Shown here one piece after another: positions 26,364 to 36,787 of a stretch of DNA of 64,000 nt (position 1 is its first letter; every line of letters starts with the position of its first letter). Both the position numbers and the translations under genes were made by a program. Origin of the DNA: Anaerosolibacter carboniphilus (GTDB lineage Bacteria > Bacillota > Clostridia > Peptostreptococcales > Thermotaleaceae); the NCBI RefSeq assembly GCF_014205875.1, contig NZ_JACHEN010000013.1, positions 1 to 64,000 on the forward strand, read 5' to 3'. The notes under the pieces were generated by a model. The model had not been told where the DNA came from. It saw only the letters and a program-made list of their open reading frames with translations, and did not search any database.

Positions 26364-27236
26364 TCATTTCCTTTCTGCTGGTTCCATATGGATGATCACC
26401 TCTCTGATATCCTGAAATTCCTGAATAATTCTATCTTTGATATCATGGGATAGCGTATGGGCTTCCTCGAGACTGATACTTTTATTCGCACCCACATGAA
26501 GATCCATCATGATGTAGTTTTCTTTGCCCCGGGTTCTAATCTTATGACAATAAATCACGTTGGGAAAGTTCATTACCAATCCATATATCTGTTCCGAATC
26601 AATGACAGACGCATCAGATAGCACATTGATGCTGGGAATCAATACTTCTAAACCTGCTTTTATGATGAGAACGGCGATGACTACCGCCACGATGGTATCC
26701 ATTATAAGAAAATTAAATTTCACAGCAATTAAGCTTACAATAACAGAAAGTGACACATAGATATCACTTTTTGTATGGCTGGCATCAGAAATCAATATGG
26801 CACTTTTCAGTTCCTTTCCTTTATTGTCCTCATACTTGGTTATGATCATATTAACAACTAGCGTAATGATCATAACCCCAAAACTTACCCCATTGATCTC
26901 AGGTATCTGGGGATTTCGAAATCGCTCGTATGCCTCTATCAATATTTGATAAGAAACAAAGAACAACAAAAGCCCAATAATTCCTGTAGCTAGGGTTTCA
27001 AACTTATGATGCCCATAGGGATGACCTTCATCAGCTGGCTTTGATGCAATCCATATCCCAATCAATCCTACGATATTTGAAGTACCATCAGACAAAGAGT
27101 GATATCCGTCAGCGGTCATGCTTGAAGTTTTGGTAATGACACCATAAATAATCTTCGCTGCCGCTACGAGAATGTTAAGCACAAAAATCCCTAGAAGAAT
27201 GTTTCTTACCTGCTTATAATTTCTTTTATCCATCAT
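26364..27236 (-). CDS. Cation diffusion facilitator (CDF) metal exporter
   Basis: Proton-coupled divalent-metal exporter (290 aa) with six membrane helices. The two metal-site motifs are DGYHSLSD (helix 2) and DASHTKSD (helix 5), a His/Asp set typical of Zn/Fe/Mn members. The C-terminal cytosolic domain begins around IYGLVMNFPNVIYCHK with MMDLHVGANKSISLEEAH. Single gene; GAGGAGA before the start. Which metal it moves cannot be decided. Confidence 0.92.
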   Translation of the reverse strand: MMDKRNYKQVRNILLGIFVLNILVAAAKIIYGVITKTSSMTADGYHSLSDGTSNIVGLIGIWIASKPADEGHPYGHHKFETLATGIIGLLLFFVSYQILIEAYERFRNPQIPEINGVSFGVMIITLVVNMIITKYEDNKGKELKSAILISDASHTKSDIYVSLSVIVSLIAVKFNFLIMDTIVAVVIAVLIIKAGLEVLIPSINVLSDASVIDSEQIYGLVMNFPNVIYCHKIRTRGKENYIMMDLHVGANKSISLEEAHTLSHDIKDRIIQEFQDIREVIIHMEPAERK

Positions 27237-27398
27237 TAAAATCGTCTCCTCAAAGCCTATCGCTAAATTATATTTGCCAATAGCGCGTTAAAAAATGCGA
27301 GTGTAAATATCTATATTAGTAGAATATCCTATTCATGTTAAATTGTATATTACATTCAATCACAAATTCAAGACAAACTAGAATAGGAGGTGTAAAAT

Positions 27399-27578
27399 AT
27401 GACAAGAGAAGAAATGGATAACCGATTTAATAACAATGGATTAGGAAATTTACAGATCGTTGATCTAAGTCAGGAAGAATTAGGCAAGATCAAGGCTTTA
27501 GAAGATGAAATTAATAAGAATATCCATGGTGACCGAGTCGCACTAATGGCTTTGACAGTAAAAAAAACAATACAATAA
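27399..27578 (+). CDS. Small acidic hypothetical protein (59 aa)
   Basis: ATG preceded by AGGAGGTG at ideal spacing, followed directly by a terminator (27586-27614). The product begins MTREEMDNRF and contains LQIVDLSQEELGKIKALEDEIN, an amphipathic helix, then DRVALMALTVKK. Family unknown. Good translation signals and own terminator argue for a real gene. Confidence 0.6.
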   Translation: MTREEMDNRFNNNGLGNLQIVDLSQEELGKIKALEDEINKNIHGDRVALMALTVKKTIQ

Positions 27579-27585
27579 CTTTAAG

Positions 27586-27614
27586 AAGCTCCTATCTAAT
27601 GTAGTTAGGAGCTT
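27586..27614 (+). terminator. Terminator of small 59-aa gene
   Basis: AAGCTCCTA (27586-27594) pairs with TAGGAGCTT (27606-27614), followed by TCAT. Confidence 0.65.
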
Positions 27615-27651
27615 TCATAAGGTATGATCATCATAGGATTCTAATATAAAA

Positions 27652-28287
27652 CTACTTATTATTCTTCATCAAAAAAGATAATGCAAATAAGCTTTCGCTA
27701 ACATGGACATTTTCTAAAACCACTTGTTCTGGAATCTTCAAATCTATAGGAGCAAAATTCCAAATACCTTTTATATTGGCTTTCACCAATCTATCTGCCA
27801 CTTCTTGGGCATTTGATCCAGGCGTGCATATGATCCCAATATCGATTTGATGATTTCGTACAAAGTTTTCTAACTCATCCACATCTTTTATTTCAATATC
27901 ACCAATTTTTATACCGAACATCCTAGGATTTATATCAAACATTGCCTGAGGAATGAACTTCGATTCCTTTAAGCTTGTATAATTTGCAATAGCTTGGCCG
28001 AGATGCCCTGCACCTACAATCACCGTTCTATATGTCTGATCCAACCCAATAATTCTTCCAATTTCGCGGTAGAGCACTTCCACATTATATCCGTATCCCT
28101 GTTGTCCAAACTCTCCGAAGGTGTTAAAATCCTGCCTGATTTGCGAAGCCGTAAAGCCCATCACTTTACTAAGCTCTTTTGAAGATATTATGGCAACACC
28201 TTTCTCCAAAAGTTCAGCCAAATACCTATGATACTTGGGTAATCTCCTAATTAGAGCCATAGAAATTCCACTGCTGGGTTTTAGCAC
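27652..28287 (-). CDS. rex: Redox-sensing transcriptional repressor Rex
   Basis: NADH/NAD+ sensor that represses fermentation and anaerobic respiration genes (211 aa). N-terminal winged helix: IRRLPKYHRYL and SSKELSKVMGFTASQIRQDF; C-terminal Rossmann domain with VGAGHLGQAIANY and ICTPGSNAQEVAD. Start is GTG 28287 behind GAGGGAG. Monocistronic; no clear Rex box was seen in its own upstream region. Confidence 0.95.
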   Translation of the reverse strand: MLKPSSGISMALIRRLPKYHRYLAELLEKGVAIISSKELSKVMGFTASQIRQDFNTFGEFGQQGYGYNVEVLYREIGRIIGLDQTYRTVIVGAGHLGQAIANYTSLKESKFIPQAMFDINPRMFGIKIGDIEIKDVDELENFVRNHQIDIGIICTPGSNAQEVADRLVKANIKGIWNFAPIDLKIPEQVVLENVHVSESLFALSFLMKNNK

Positions 28288-28455
28288 CTATATCACTCCC
28301 TCAGTTTGATATTGAAATTCGACTTCAAATTTCATTCTAGATTCTTAGAAAGTTTATTTCAGCCTCATTTATTATAATTATATTATATTTCCTTTAAAAG
28401 GGAATAGGCAACTTTTTTATTAAATAATATCTCCTTCGCTCACTTCTTAGTCAGT

Positions 28456-28854
28456 TTATATGGATATCAATCCAAACTTCGTCATCACATCTATCAATTT
28501 CTGTGTATCAATGGGTTTGGCTGCATATGCATCACAGCCTATATCGAATGCGTTCTGAACATATTGGGTCTCTGCTAAAGCTGTTGTCATAATAATCTTG
28601 GATCTCTTATCTGGTAAAATTCCTCGCTGCTTTTCCAAATCACGGATTGCCTTAAGTACCTTTACACCATCGACCTTAGGCATCATGATATCCAAGCAGA
28701 TCAGATCATAGGGTGCCTGTTCCTTCATAGCCATCATGAAAGCATCTAGGGCTTCCAAACCATCCACTACCAGATCACATTCTCCATATTGGGAGAGAAA
28801 CTTAAACAAAAATTTCCTACTCGTCAAATCATCCTCTGCAATAAGAATTCTCAT
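28456..28854 (-). CDS. Single-domain response regulator (CheY-like receiver)
   Basis: Stand-alone receiver (132 aa): acidic pocket ILIAEDDLTSRKF, phosphoacceptor Asp in LICLDIMMPK, switch Thr in IIMTTAL, Lys in AAKPIDTQK. It lies 2 bp after the giant hybrid kinase with AAAGGAGG before its ATG, so it is its probable output or phosphate sink, last in the chemosensory operon. Confidence 0.9.
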   Translation of the reverse strand: MRILIAEDDLTSRKFLFKFLSQYGECDLVVDGLEALDAFMMAMKEQAPYDLICLDIMMPKVDGVKVLKAIRDLEKQRGILPDKRSKIIMTTALAETQYVQNAFDIGCDAYAAKPIDTQKLIDVMTKFGLISI

Positions 28855-28856
28855 CC

Positions 28857-31800
28857 TTAGTCCTCCTTTAATTTATAAACAGTTTTTTTAATAATTTTAA
28901 ACTCATCCACCATTTGTAATGCATAGTCGATGGCGCCTTCAAGATCTCCACGCCTGGAATACAGCTGAATCTTAAATGCTAGATTTTTGATGTCATCCAT
29001 TTCGATTTCATTAGCCAGATCTCTGATTTTCCGAGCAATACTCTCCATTTGTGACAATTCGTTCATTCGTATGACAGTTTCAACTTCTATAACATGCTTT
29101 TCGATTTCCTTTAAAACCCGTACTTGTTCTTCCTTTGTAACATTCTTCTTATGTTCGTCATAAATATTTCTTTCAGTATATCCAAGCTCTGATGAATCTA
29201 TTGCAATTTTTAACACTTCCTTATTCCGGTTCAATAAAAGCTCTATGGTTTGAAAGAGCTCCTCCATCTGCACAGGCTTTGAAATATATCCATCCATGCC
29301 AATAGATAGAAATCTTTCCCGATCTCCTTTTAATGCATGGGCTGTTAATGCGATAATCGTAATATGTGAGTTACCTTCCTCTCGCTCTCGAATACATTTT
29401 GTAGCCTCTATGCCATCCATGATGGGCATCTGAATATCCATCAATATAATATCATATTTATTTTCTGCAAATATTTTTAGAGCTTCCAATCCATTATTGG
29501 CAATCTGTACTGTATGTCCTCTTTTCTGCAGCATTGTGGTTAAAACGATTTGATTGATCTTATCATCCTCCACCAATAAAATATCCAAGGATTTGGTAGT
29601 CTGTTGGATTTCGTCTGTTTTAACTTTCCCTATACCAGTCTTTGCCCCAATTCTATATCTTATATCAAAATAGAAACGGCTTCCCTTGTCCACTTCACTT
29701 ATAGCCATCATCGTTCCTCCCATAATCTCCACAAGCTGTTTTGAGATCACAAGTCCCAGCCCAGTTCCACCAAATTTTCTGGTTATGGAGCTATCTACTT
29801 GGCTAAAGGTTTTAAAGAGTCTATTCATATTCTCAGGGGAAATCCCGATGCCCGTATCGCTTACCATAAATCTTAATTCTACCTCATCGTTTATGGTTAA
29901 TCCTTTTTTCACTGCCAAGGATACTTCTCCACGCTCCGTAAACTTGATGGCATTGTTCACAAGGTTATTTAAAACTTGTCGCAGTCGACTAGGATCCCCA
30001 ACCAGATACTGGGGTATGCTGGATGAAAAGGAGTAGTTTAGCTCAATTCCCTTATCTGCTGCATGGACAGCATGGGTTTTGATAATCTCTTCCACCAATG
30101 CTTTGATATCAAAATTGATGTTTTCTAAAACAAGCTTACCTGCCTCCATTTTTGAAAAATCCAAAATATCGTTGATTACCTTCAATAAAGAGTCCGCACA
30201 AGTCTTTGCCGTCAGCAAATTGTCCTGCTGTTCATGGTCCAAATTCGTCAACAAGGTGAGGTCAATCATTCCTACAATACCATTTAATGGCGTACGAATC
30301 TCATGGCTCATGTTTGCTAAAAATTCACTCTTCGCTTGATTTGCAGCTTCTGCCTGCTCCTTGGCATCCCTCATGGCTTGAGTAATGCTTCTTTCTTCGC
30401 TAATATCTGTCAATACCATGGCGGCATAATCCGCTTCTGGGCTATAGATATATAAGGAACAGTATTTGCCTGTATGCTTGAAATAGTATTGTTGGATGCT
30501 CAGACTTTCTCCTGAGATTGCAAATTGGACCAAAAGTTCAAAGAACTCCTTCATGATTTCTTTTGAATAGAGACAGGCTTCAAAAATGCTTTTGTCTAGG
30601 GCCATGTCTCTATTCATTCCCATTAAATTCTCAAAAGCTTCATTGATTTCAATACAAATGGCATCTACAGGATGATTGTTTTCGTCCTTTATAACCTTAA
30701 AATATCCAAAGCCATTGTTCATATTCATCAGCAATGTTTGATATTTTGCTCTGCTTGCACGTAACTCAGCGTTTACCATAACTCGTTCAGTGGAATCATA
30801 GAACATGGTAGCGAAATACCCTTTTTGTGGGCTGTAAAAAGCTGTGGTCAGCCACTTATCATATTTAGGTGAATATATATCCTCTTGCAGCAGCGTCTCC
30901 CCATCTAGCGCAATTCTTCTGCATAATTCAAGGCGCTCTGGACTTATTTTTTCATTAAACACTTCGGATGCCTTTTTGCCGACCACATCTTCTTTCTTAA
31001 ATCCTGTCATTCTTTCATAGGCATCGTTTATCTCAAGAATTTCATAATCGATTAATTCTCCATCTTTATCAAATAAAAGTTTATTATAGCTAAAACCATT
31101 TAACATATTTCGAAATAATGAATGATATTTTTCCTTACTCTCTTTGATTTGTGCTTCTGCCAGCATCCGCTCTGTGATGTCATATACAGCTCCTATAAAG
31201 CCTGCAAACTCATCATTTAGATCGTAAAAGGGTGTACCTACGCTAACGCACCATCTATACTCTCCATCATATCTGCGCATGCGATGCTCCATTTCAAAAG
31301 GGACACGTCTACGGAATGCATCGAAATATATCTCTGAGCATTTCTGTATATCTTTAGGGTGAAACGCTCTGATCCATCCTACATCTAATACCTGCTCTAG
31401 TGTCATCCCAGTAAACTCAAGCCAACCTTTATTCACGTAACCTGTTTTTCTATCACGGTCAGCCCGCCATATCATAATAGGAAGATTTTCCAATAGTCTT
31501 TCACTATACTCAATGGACTGAATGAGTCTTTCTTCTTTAAACTTCTCATAGCTAATATCTTCTATCACAAGCATAATGTGTCTTTCACCCATAAGCATAA
31601 TGGGAATGCAATGTATTTTGTACCAAGGTGTCCGCCCTATACCACTTGTGTATATGGGAAATTTTAACTCGATCCCATTATTTGATATTCCTGTAGTCAA
31701 TACCTGATCAACATTCCGCTTAATTTCACAAAGACAGCATTGAATACTCAATCCACAGCCCTTCTGAACATTATTGGGACATTGAATGCCTTCTCCAAAC

Positions 31801-32360
31801 CTAAGTCCCTCGATACTGTGGCTACTTCTGTTCACCATTTTTAGAAAAGCTTTATTTGCCCTTTTTACAATCCGGTCACAATTTAAAATGACCATCCCTA
31901 CAGGGGATGCCTCAAAGGCAACATCCAGATTATTCCGCTCTGTCCTTAATTCTTCCTCAACCTCCACAATTCGGGTGATATCCCGAAAGACAACAACAAC
32001 TCCCGTCATAGTTCCTTTGAAATCCTTAATAGGTGCACAACTGGCGGAAATATATTTTCTGGATCCATTTTTCAAAAGAAGCACGGTATGTTTTCGGAGT
32101 CCCTCCGGTATTCCTGATTGCAGCACCTTCTGCACAGGGCTTGGTAACCAATCCTTTGTGTGGGAATGGATCAAATGAAACACATCATCAAAAAATGAGC
32201 CTATTGCTTCTTCAGACTTCCAGCCAATCAGTTCCTCTGCCGATAGATTGATATAAGTAATTTTGCCAGATAAATCCGTAGCAACAACACCATCACCTAT
32301 GCTAGTTAAGGTTGCCAGAAAGAACTCATTATAATTTTCTTGTAAATTTTTCTCATCCAT
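28857..32360 (-). CDS. Multi-PAS hybrid sensor histidine kinase
   Basis: Soluble hybrid kinase (1167 aa). Five PAS domains in order: about 13-135, 145-275, 285-400, 410-530, 535-655. HisKA has [10 protein letters not shown] with His686; the ATPase domain ends around 920 ([18 protein letters not shown]); a receiver follows ([12 protein letters not shown], Asp in IILMDIQMP, Lys in ISKPVQ). The C-terminal 85 residues resemble an Hpt domain, but the A-H-x-L-K-G motif reads ARKIRD, lacking the phosphoacceptor His. The second PAS has a Cys cluster (C194, C202, C208, C209, C211) that may bind metal or a cluster. It lies between cheB and a receiver gene. Confidence 0.9.
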   Translation of the reverse strand: MDEKNLQENYNEFFLATLTSIGDGVVATDLSGKITYINLSAEELIGWKSEEAIGSFFDDVFHLIHSHTKDWLPSPVQKVLQSGIPEGLRKHTVLLLKNGSRKYISASCAPIKDFKGTMTGVVVVFRDITRIVEVEEELRTERNNLDVAFEASPVGMVILNCDRIVKRANKAFLKMVNRSSHSIEGLRFGEGIQCPNNVQKGCGLSIQCCLCEIKRNVDQVLTTGISNNGIELKFPIYTSGIGRTPWYKIHCIPIMLMGERHIMLVIEDISYEKFKEERLIQSIEYSERLLENLPIMIWRADRDRKTGYVNKGWLEFTGMTLEQVLDVGWIRAFHPKDIQKCSEIYFDAFRRRVPFEMEHRMRRYDGEYRWCVSVGTPFYDLNDEFAGFIGAVYDITERMLAEAQIKESKEKYHSLFRNMLNGFSYNKLLFDKDGELIDYEILEINDAYERMTGFKKEDVVGKKASEVFNEKISPERLELCRRIALDGETLLQEDIYSPKYDKWLTTAFYSPQKGYFATMFYDSTERVMVNAELRASRAKYQTLLMNMNNGFGYFKVIKDENNHPVDAICIEINEAFENLMGMNRDMALDKSIFEACLYSKEIMKEFFELLVQFAISGESLSIQQYYFKHTGKYCSLYIYSPEADYAAMVLTDISEERSITQAMRDAKEQAEAANQAKSEFLANMSHEIRTPLNGIVGMIDLTLLTNLDHEQQDNLLTAKTCADSLLKVINDILDFSKMEAGKLVLENINFDIKALVEEIIKTHAVHAADKGIELNYSFSSSIPQYLVGDPSRLRQVLNNLVNNAIKFTERGEVSLAVKKGLTINDEVELRFMVSDTGIGISPENMNRLFKTFSQVDSSITRKFGGTGLGLVISKQLVEIMGGTMMAISEVDKGSRFYFDIRYRIGAKTGIGKVKTDEIQQTTKSLDILLVEDDKINQIVLTTMLQKRGHTVQIANNGLEALKIFAENKYDIILMDIQMPIMDGIEATKCIREREEGNSHITIIALTAHALKGDRERFLSIGMDGYISKPVQMEELFQTIELLLNRNKEVLKIAIDSSELGYTERNIYDEHKKNVTKEEQVRVLKEIEKHVIEVETVIRMNELSQMESIARKIRDLANEIEMDDIKNLAFKIQLYSRRGDLEGAIDYALQMVDEFKIIKKTVYKLKED

Positions 32361-32398
32361 TCCTCAATACCTCTTTCTTCTAAGTCAAAATGAGTCAC

Positions 32399-33424
32399 CT
32401 AATCAATCATCCCACATAACAATTTAGGAATATGCCCTAATGATGCCTGCTTTTCTACCGCCCCTAGATTATATGCAATCCTTGGCATACCGTATACTAC
32501 TGAAGTAGCCTCATCCTGGCCAATGGTCCTAGCACCCCTTCTCTTCATGGCCAGCAAACCTTTTCCCCCATCATATCCCATACCCGTCAGGATGATCCCA
32601 ATCGCTTGAGCGCCAGCCGCTTTCGCTACAGAATCGAAGAGAACATCTACGGATGGACAGTGTCCATTTACTTTCTCCCCTCGAAAGCACTCTACCTTGT
32701 AAGTATCTCCTATTTTAATAACTCTCATATGTTGATCCCCTGGAGCAACCAATACACAGCCTGGCTTTACAAAATCCCCTGTTTGGGCTTCTTTCGCTGA
32801 AAACACTGTGGAGTTATTCAATCGATCGGCAAACATTTTCGAGAAGACAGGTGGAATATGCTGGGTAATTACAATACCGGGTAAATTGGACGGCAACAGC
32901 TTCAATATATTATAAATAGCCTCTGTTCCTCCTGTAGATGCTCCAATGGCAATGATTTTCTTTGTGTTTCCACTGGTATTGGCCGATATAATACTTCTGG
33001 TTTCATTAAGGTTGGCACATGATATTTTTGCATCTGAAGCTATCTTGATCTTCGTAATCAAATCCTCAATGAAAGCTTCCACACTTTTCACTGATTTCAC
33101 ATCAGGTTTAGTCACAAAATCTACAGCGCCTCCATTCATAGCATCAAATACAGCCTCACTGACCGTACTCACCACAATCACAGGTAAAGAATATTGAGGA
33201 AGCAATCTTCGAATAAATTCGATGCCATTCATTTTCGGCATTTCTACATCACAGGTCATGACATCTGGCTTATATTTTAAAATCTTATCTCTGGCATCAA
33301 ATGGATCTACTGCAGTAGCCACCACTTCAATGGCTGGATCCGAAGCAATTCCTCGAGACAATACTTCTCTAAATACTAAACTATCATCTACCACCAAAAC
33401 CTTTATTCTTTTTCCTAGACCCAT
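32399..33424 (-). CDS. cheB: Chemotaxis protein-glutamate methylesterase CheB
   Basis: Demethylates/deamidates receptors (341 aa). N-terminal receiver with DDS (about 13-15) and phosphoacceptor Asp59 in TCDVEMP. C-terminal esterase has the triad in GASTGGTEAI (Ser), TQHIPPVF (His) and TGMGYDGGKG (Asp). Five bases after cheR, so translationally linked. AAGGAG before the start. Confidence 0.95.
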   Translation of the reverse strand: MGLGKRIKVLVVDDSLVFREVLSRGIASDPAIEVVATAVDPFDARDKILKYKPDVMTCDVEMPKMNGIEFIRRLLPQYSLPVIVVSTVSEAVFDAMNGGAVDFVTKPDVKSVKSVEAFIEDLITKIKIASDAKISCANLNETRSIISANTSGNTKKIIAIGASTGGTEAIYNILKLLPSNLPGIVITQHIPPVFSKMFADRLNNSTVFSAKEAQTGDFVKPGCVLVAPGDQHMRVIKIGDTYKVECFRGEKVNGHCPSVDVLFDSVAKAAGAQAIGIILTGMGYDGGKGLLAMKRRGARTIGQDEATSVVYGMPRIAYNLGAVEKQASLGHIPKLLCGMID

Positions 33425-33429
33425 GGAAA

Positions 33430-34245
33430 CTACTCCTTCCTATACACAGCGGGCATGATGTACTTGAATTTGGTTGCGTCACGATTTAAAGATTCTGAGT
33501 GTCCGATAAATAGATAACCTCCGTACTCCATGGCATCATAAAATTTATCTACCAAATCGTTTTTTGTCTTATTGTCGAAATAGATCATAACGTTTCTGCA
33601 AAAAATCACATGGAACTTTCGCTTGAAGGGGAATACCTCCTCCATCAGATTAAACTTTCTATATATCACTTCATTCCTAATCATATCAATCAGGACAGAA
33701 TTTTCATTGTTAAGTTTCTTAAAATAGCTGTTTTTCCACTGGGCAGGAAGGGAAGCAATTCCTTCATTGCTATAGATACCCTTTTGGGCCGTGTCCAATA
33801 CACTATTTGATATGTCTGTTGCCAATATCTTTGTGTCCCACCAAACCTTTTCTTTTCCTAGAAATTCATCCAATATCATGGCTAACGTATATGGTTCTTC
33901 TCCAGAAGAACAGCCTGCACTCCAGATTCTTAGATCCTTATCCTTCGCTGTACCTACCAGATAAGGCAGTACTTTATCTCTCAAAAAATAAAAGTGATCC
34001 GTTTCTCGCATGAAAAAAGTATGATTTGTAGTAATCTTATCGATTAATGTTGCAACTGCATGTCCTGCTTTATCAGCGACAATATAATCATAGTATTCAG
34101 TGAAACTTCTAAAATTCTTACTGATTAATACATGGTGTAATCTACCAGTAATCAAAGACCGCTTTTCTTCCTTTAGATGGATACCATAATTCACTTTGAT
34201 ATAGTCTGCCAGTTGTTTAAACTCTTTTGTGGTAATCGTAATCAT
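33430..34245 (-). CDS. cheR: Chemotaxis receptor methyltransferase CheR
   Basis: SAM-dependent glutamate methyltransferase (271 aa). Alpha-helical N-terminal domain, then SAM motif IWSAGCSSGEEPYTLAM, TDISNSVLDTA and VIFCRNVMIYFD. Part of the operon between the MCP and cheB. Confidence 0.95.
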   Translation of the reverse strand: MITITTKEFKQLADYIKVNYGIHLKEEKRSLITGRLHHVLISKNFRSFTEYYDYIVADKAGHAVATLIDKITTNHTFFMRETDHFYFLRDKVLPYLVGTAKDKDLRIWSAGCSSGEEPYTLAMILDEFLGKEKVWWDTKILATDISNSVLDTAQKGIYSNEGIASLPAQWKNSYFKKLNNENSVLIDMIRNEVIYRKFNLMEEVFPFKRKFHVIFCRNVMIYFDNKTKNDLVDKFYDAMEYGGYLFIGHSESLNRDATKFKYIMPAVYRKE

Positions 34246-34309
34246 TATGTCCGCCTACTTTTCTTTAGGATTGAAGAGGAGCTGCAGCCCCTCTCCATCC
34301 AAATTTCTA

Positions 34310-36040
34310 CTAATATTTACCGAATTCCCTGTCACTTAGCATGATTTTAGACTTTGCACTGGTGGCAGCAGCTTCAGCTTTATCATCATCATAAGTATAT
34401 GTATTGTTTCTTTTTTTCTCCGACATATGTTCCAACATTCTGAGGACTTCAGGATTCATTTCTTCCGCCCCTCTATAGGAGGAACGATTCTTTTTCTTCA
34501 GATTAAATCTGCTAACTTGGTCATTTAACATTACTGCTTGGCTAGACAGTTCCTCACTGGCTGCTGCCGTTTCCTCTGAGGTAGCAGAGTTAGCTTGTAC
34601 AACCTGGGAAATCTGGGATACCCCTTGATTAATCTGGGCGATACCAGAAGCCTGTTCATTAGATGCAATTGCAATATCATTAACCAAACCAGCCACCTTG
34701 GCAATCCCCTCGACAATTTTATTCAAGGCATCTGCCGTTTCATTGGCAATCTTCGTTCCACCTTCTACCTTCTTAATAGAGCCTTCAATCATCGCTGTTG
34801 TTTCCTTCGCTGCATTGGCAGACCTTGCTGCTAGATTTCTTACTTCCTCAGCTACCACGGCAAAGCCCTTTCCATGCTGTCCAGCCCTGGCTGCCTCTAC
34901 AGCCGCATTTAAGGCAAGAATATTGGTTTGGAAAGCGATCTCGTCAATCACTTTGATAATTTTAGAAATATTACTGGAAGAATCATTGATTTCATCCATA
35001 GCTTTTAGCATCTGCTTCATTTGCTCATTGCCTTTCGCTGCATTTTCTTTTGCAGTTTCTGCCAATCCATTGGCTTGTGTTGCGTTTTCAGCGTTTAATC
35101 TGGTTTGGGAAGCAATTTCTTCGATGGAAGCCGTTAGCTCTTCAATGGAGCTTGCTTGTTCTGTGGCTCCTTGAGAAAGCTCCATGCTGGATTCAGAAAC
35201 CTGTTTAGAACCCGATGCTACCTGTTCTGAAGCAGTACTGATATTAGACATGACATCGTTTAAGTTATCCGTCATCACACGAAATGCATTGGCCAACATC
35301 CCTACTTCATCTTTAGAATCCACATCAACTGCTACATCCAGATTTCCATCGGCAATCTGATTGGCCACACCTACAATTTGGTTCAGTGGTTTACTAATCA
35401 TGGAAGCTACCATCAATCCAAGTCCCAAGGCAAGTGCGATTCCTGCCACAATGATTGCAATCATCACCTTGGATTGATTTTGATAATCTACTGTGTTTTG
35501 CTTTGCACTTTCCTCTGCAATTTTTGTGTTGTAATCAATAAGTTTTTGCAGTTCTTCATCAACCTTTACTCGGGCTTCTGTAACACCACTCAACGCTGCC
35601 AGTGCTTCATCATATCTTCCAGCTTTGATCAACTCAAGATTTTCGTTTCGTACGTTTCGATAAAGCACTAAGGCATCCTTAACATTATTATACAGTTGAC
35701 GATTTTCTCCGTCATTTTCAATGAGCGTTTCATAGTGAGTTAACAATGTATTGGTTTGCTCAACAAGCCGATTGATTTCATCTATCCTCAATTGTAATTT
35801 ATTAGGATCTCTTTCATAAACAGCCAAAAGCTGATTGGCCCGTACATTTTGTAATGCGGTCTGAATGTTTGCCAAGTTCATGGAAGGTATGAAGTTGCTA
35901 TAATACATATCATCTCCCCGGGTATTGATCTTGTCCATATTCGTAATGCCAATCACACCTACCGCTGCTGTAAAAATCGCCAGTACTATAAAGCAAGAAA
36001 TAAGCTTTACTCTAATTTTTAAATTACTAAACCATTTCAT
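34310..36040 (-). CDS. Transmembrane methyl-accepting chemotaxis protein
   Basis: Chemoreceptor (576 aa): first membrane helix at about 12-32, four-helix-bundle sensor domain ([16 protein letters not shown] onward) to about 190, second helix ([20 protein letters not shown]), HAMP domain ([19 protein letters not shown]), and signalling domain with tip [20 protein letters not shown] followed by [17 protein letters not shown]. The C-terminal tail is charged with an AAATSAK segment and no NWETF pentapeptide. Lies between cheW and cheR and so is the dedicated receptor of this cluster. Confidence 0.95.
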   Translation of the reverse strand: MKWFSNLKIRVKLISCFIVLAIFTAAVGVIGITNMDKINTRGDDMYYSNFIPSMNLANIQTALQNVRANQLLAVYERDPNKLQLRIDEINRLVEQTNTLLTHYETLIENDGENRQLYNNVKDALVLYRNVRNENLELIKAGRYDEALAALSGVTEARVKVDEELQKLIDYNTKIAEESAKQNTVDYQNQSKVMIAIIVAGIALALGLGLMVASMISKPLNQIVGVANQIADGNLDVAVDVDSKDEVGMLANAFRVMTDNLNDVMSNISTASEQVASGSKQVSESSMELSQGATEQASSIEELTASIEEIASQTRLNAENATQANGLAETAKENAAKGNEQMKQMLKAMDEINDSSSNISKIIKVIDEIAFQTNILALNAAVEAARAGQHGKGFAVVAEEVRNLAARSANAAKETTAMIEGSIKKVEGGTKIANETADALNKIVEGIAKVAGLVNDIAIASNEQASGIAQINQGVSQISQVVQANSATSEETAAASEELSSQAVMLNDQVSRFNLKKKNRSSYRGAEEMNPEVLRMLEHMSEKKRNNTYTYDDDKAEAAATSAKSKIMLSDREFGKY

Positions 36041-36052
36041 TCTTTTTCCCCC

Positions 36053-36544
36053 TTATTGTATACTTTCTAAATTTTCAATGTCATCATCGTTGAGAAGCTT
36101 GTCACAGTCCAGAATCAATTTCACATCACTTCCCACTTTTCCAATGCCTTTGATGTATTTATTTCCACCCTTATGGATATCAGGGGGAGGAACAATTTCT
36201 TCATCAGATATGGATAACACTTCTGATACACTATCGATAATAAGTCCAATGGATATATCCTTAATATCTATCACAATCACGCAAGTGCGATCATTATACT
36301 CCTTAAAGGGTTTTTTAAATCGTAATCGCACATCCATCACAGGAATAATTTTTCCCCTTAGATTGATGATCCCACGAATGTATTCCGGTAGTTCTGGAAT
36401 TTCTGTGATGGGTTGTACACCTATGATCTCGGTAACATATTTGATTTCAATGCCATAAAATTCATTTCCTAATGCAAATGTAAGATATTTTCCTCTCTGA
36501 GTATCTTCCTGATCCAACAGTTCCTGTACTACTACATCAGCCAT
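36053..36544 (-). CDS. cheW: Chemotaxis coupling protein CheW
   Basis: SH3-like scaffold (163 aa) linking receptor to CheA. Motifs YLTFALGNEFYGIEIKYV, YIRGIINLRGKIIPVMD and the final IDSVSEVLSI. ATG 36544 has AAAGGAG at good spacing; the ATG at 36562 lacks one. Upstream gene ends 27 bp away. Confidence 0.95.
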   Translation of the reverse strand: MADVVVQELLDQEDTQRGKYLTFALGNEFYGIEIKYVTEIIGVQPITEIPELPEYIRGIINLRGKIIPVMDVRLRFKKPFKEYNDRTCVIVIDIKDISIGLIIDSVSEVLSISDEEIVPPPDIHKGGNKYIKGIGKVGSDVKLILDCDKLLNDDDIENLESIQ

Positions 36545-36571
36545 AGCCTTAACTCCTTTCATATCATTTGA

Positions 36572-36748
36572 TCACTTCAGTTTTGGCAATACCTTCACCG
36601 CTTGCTCATACACCACCATCTCATGCTTCAAGAATTTGGATATCTCAACGTCTAAAGCCTGACTAATTTTCAGCATCTGCCCTTTGTTTCTTTCGTCTAA
36701 TACCATATGCAATTCCTCTCTCAGTTGCTCGAATACATCCTTCTCCAT
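36572..36748 (-). CDS. Spo0E-family-like aspartyl-phosphate phosphatase
   Basis: Small helical protein (58 aa) fitting the Spo0E two-helix pattern: EQLREELHMVLDER for helix 1 and KISQALDVEISKFLK for helix 2, containing the SQxLDxxI-type signature. Spo0E proteins dephosphorylate response regulators, classically Spo0A. Its position between cheA and cheW makes CheY, or a linked receiver, the likely partner. ATG 36748 with GAAGGGA upstream. Assignment rests on a short motif, so confidence is moderate. Confidence 0.6.
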   Translation of the reverse strand: MEKDVFEQLREELHMVLDERNKGQMLKISQALDVEISKFLKHEMVVYEQAVKVLPKLK

Positions 36749-36787
36749 TATCTTCAATCCCTTCTATCCATCTTGAACACGATGCCA

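Noticed and set aside
28288..28340. Rex operator upstream of rex
   Set aside because: The inverted TTGAA/TTCAA sequence differs from the TTGTGAA-type consensus, so autoregulation is not claimed.
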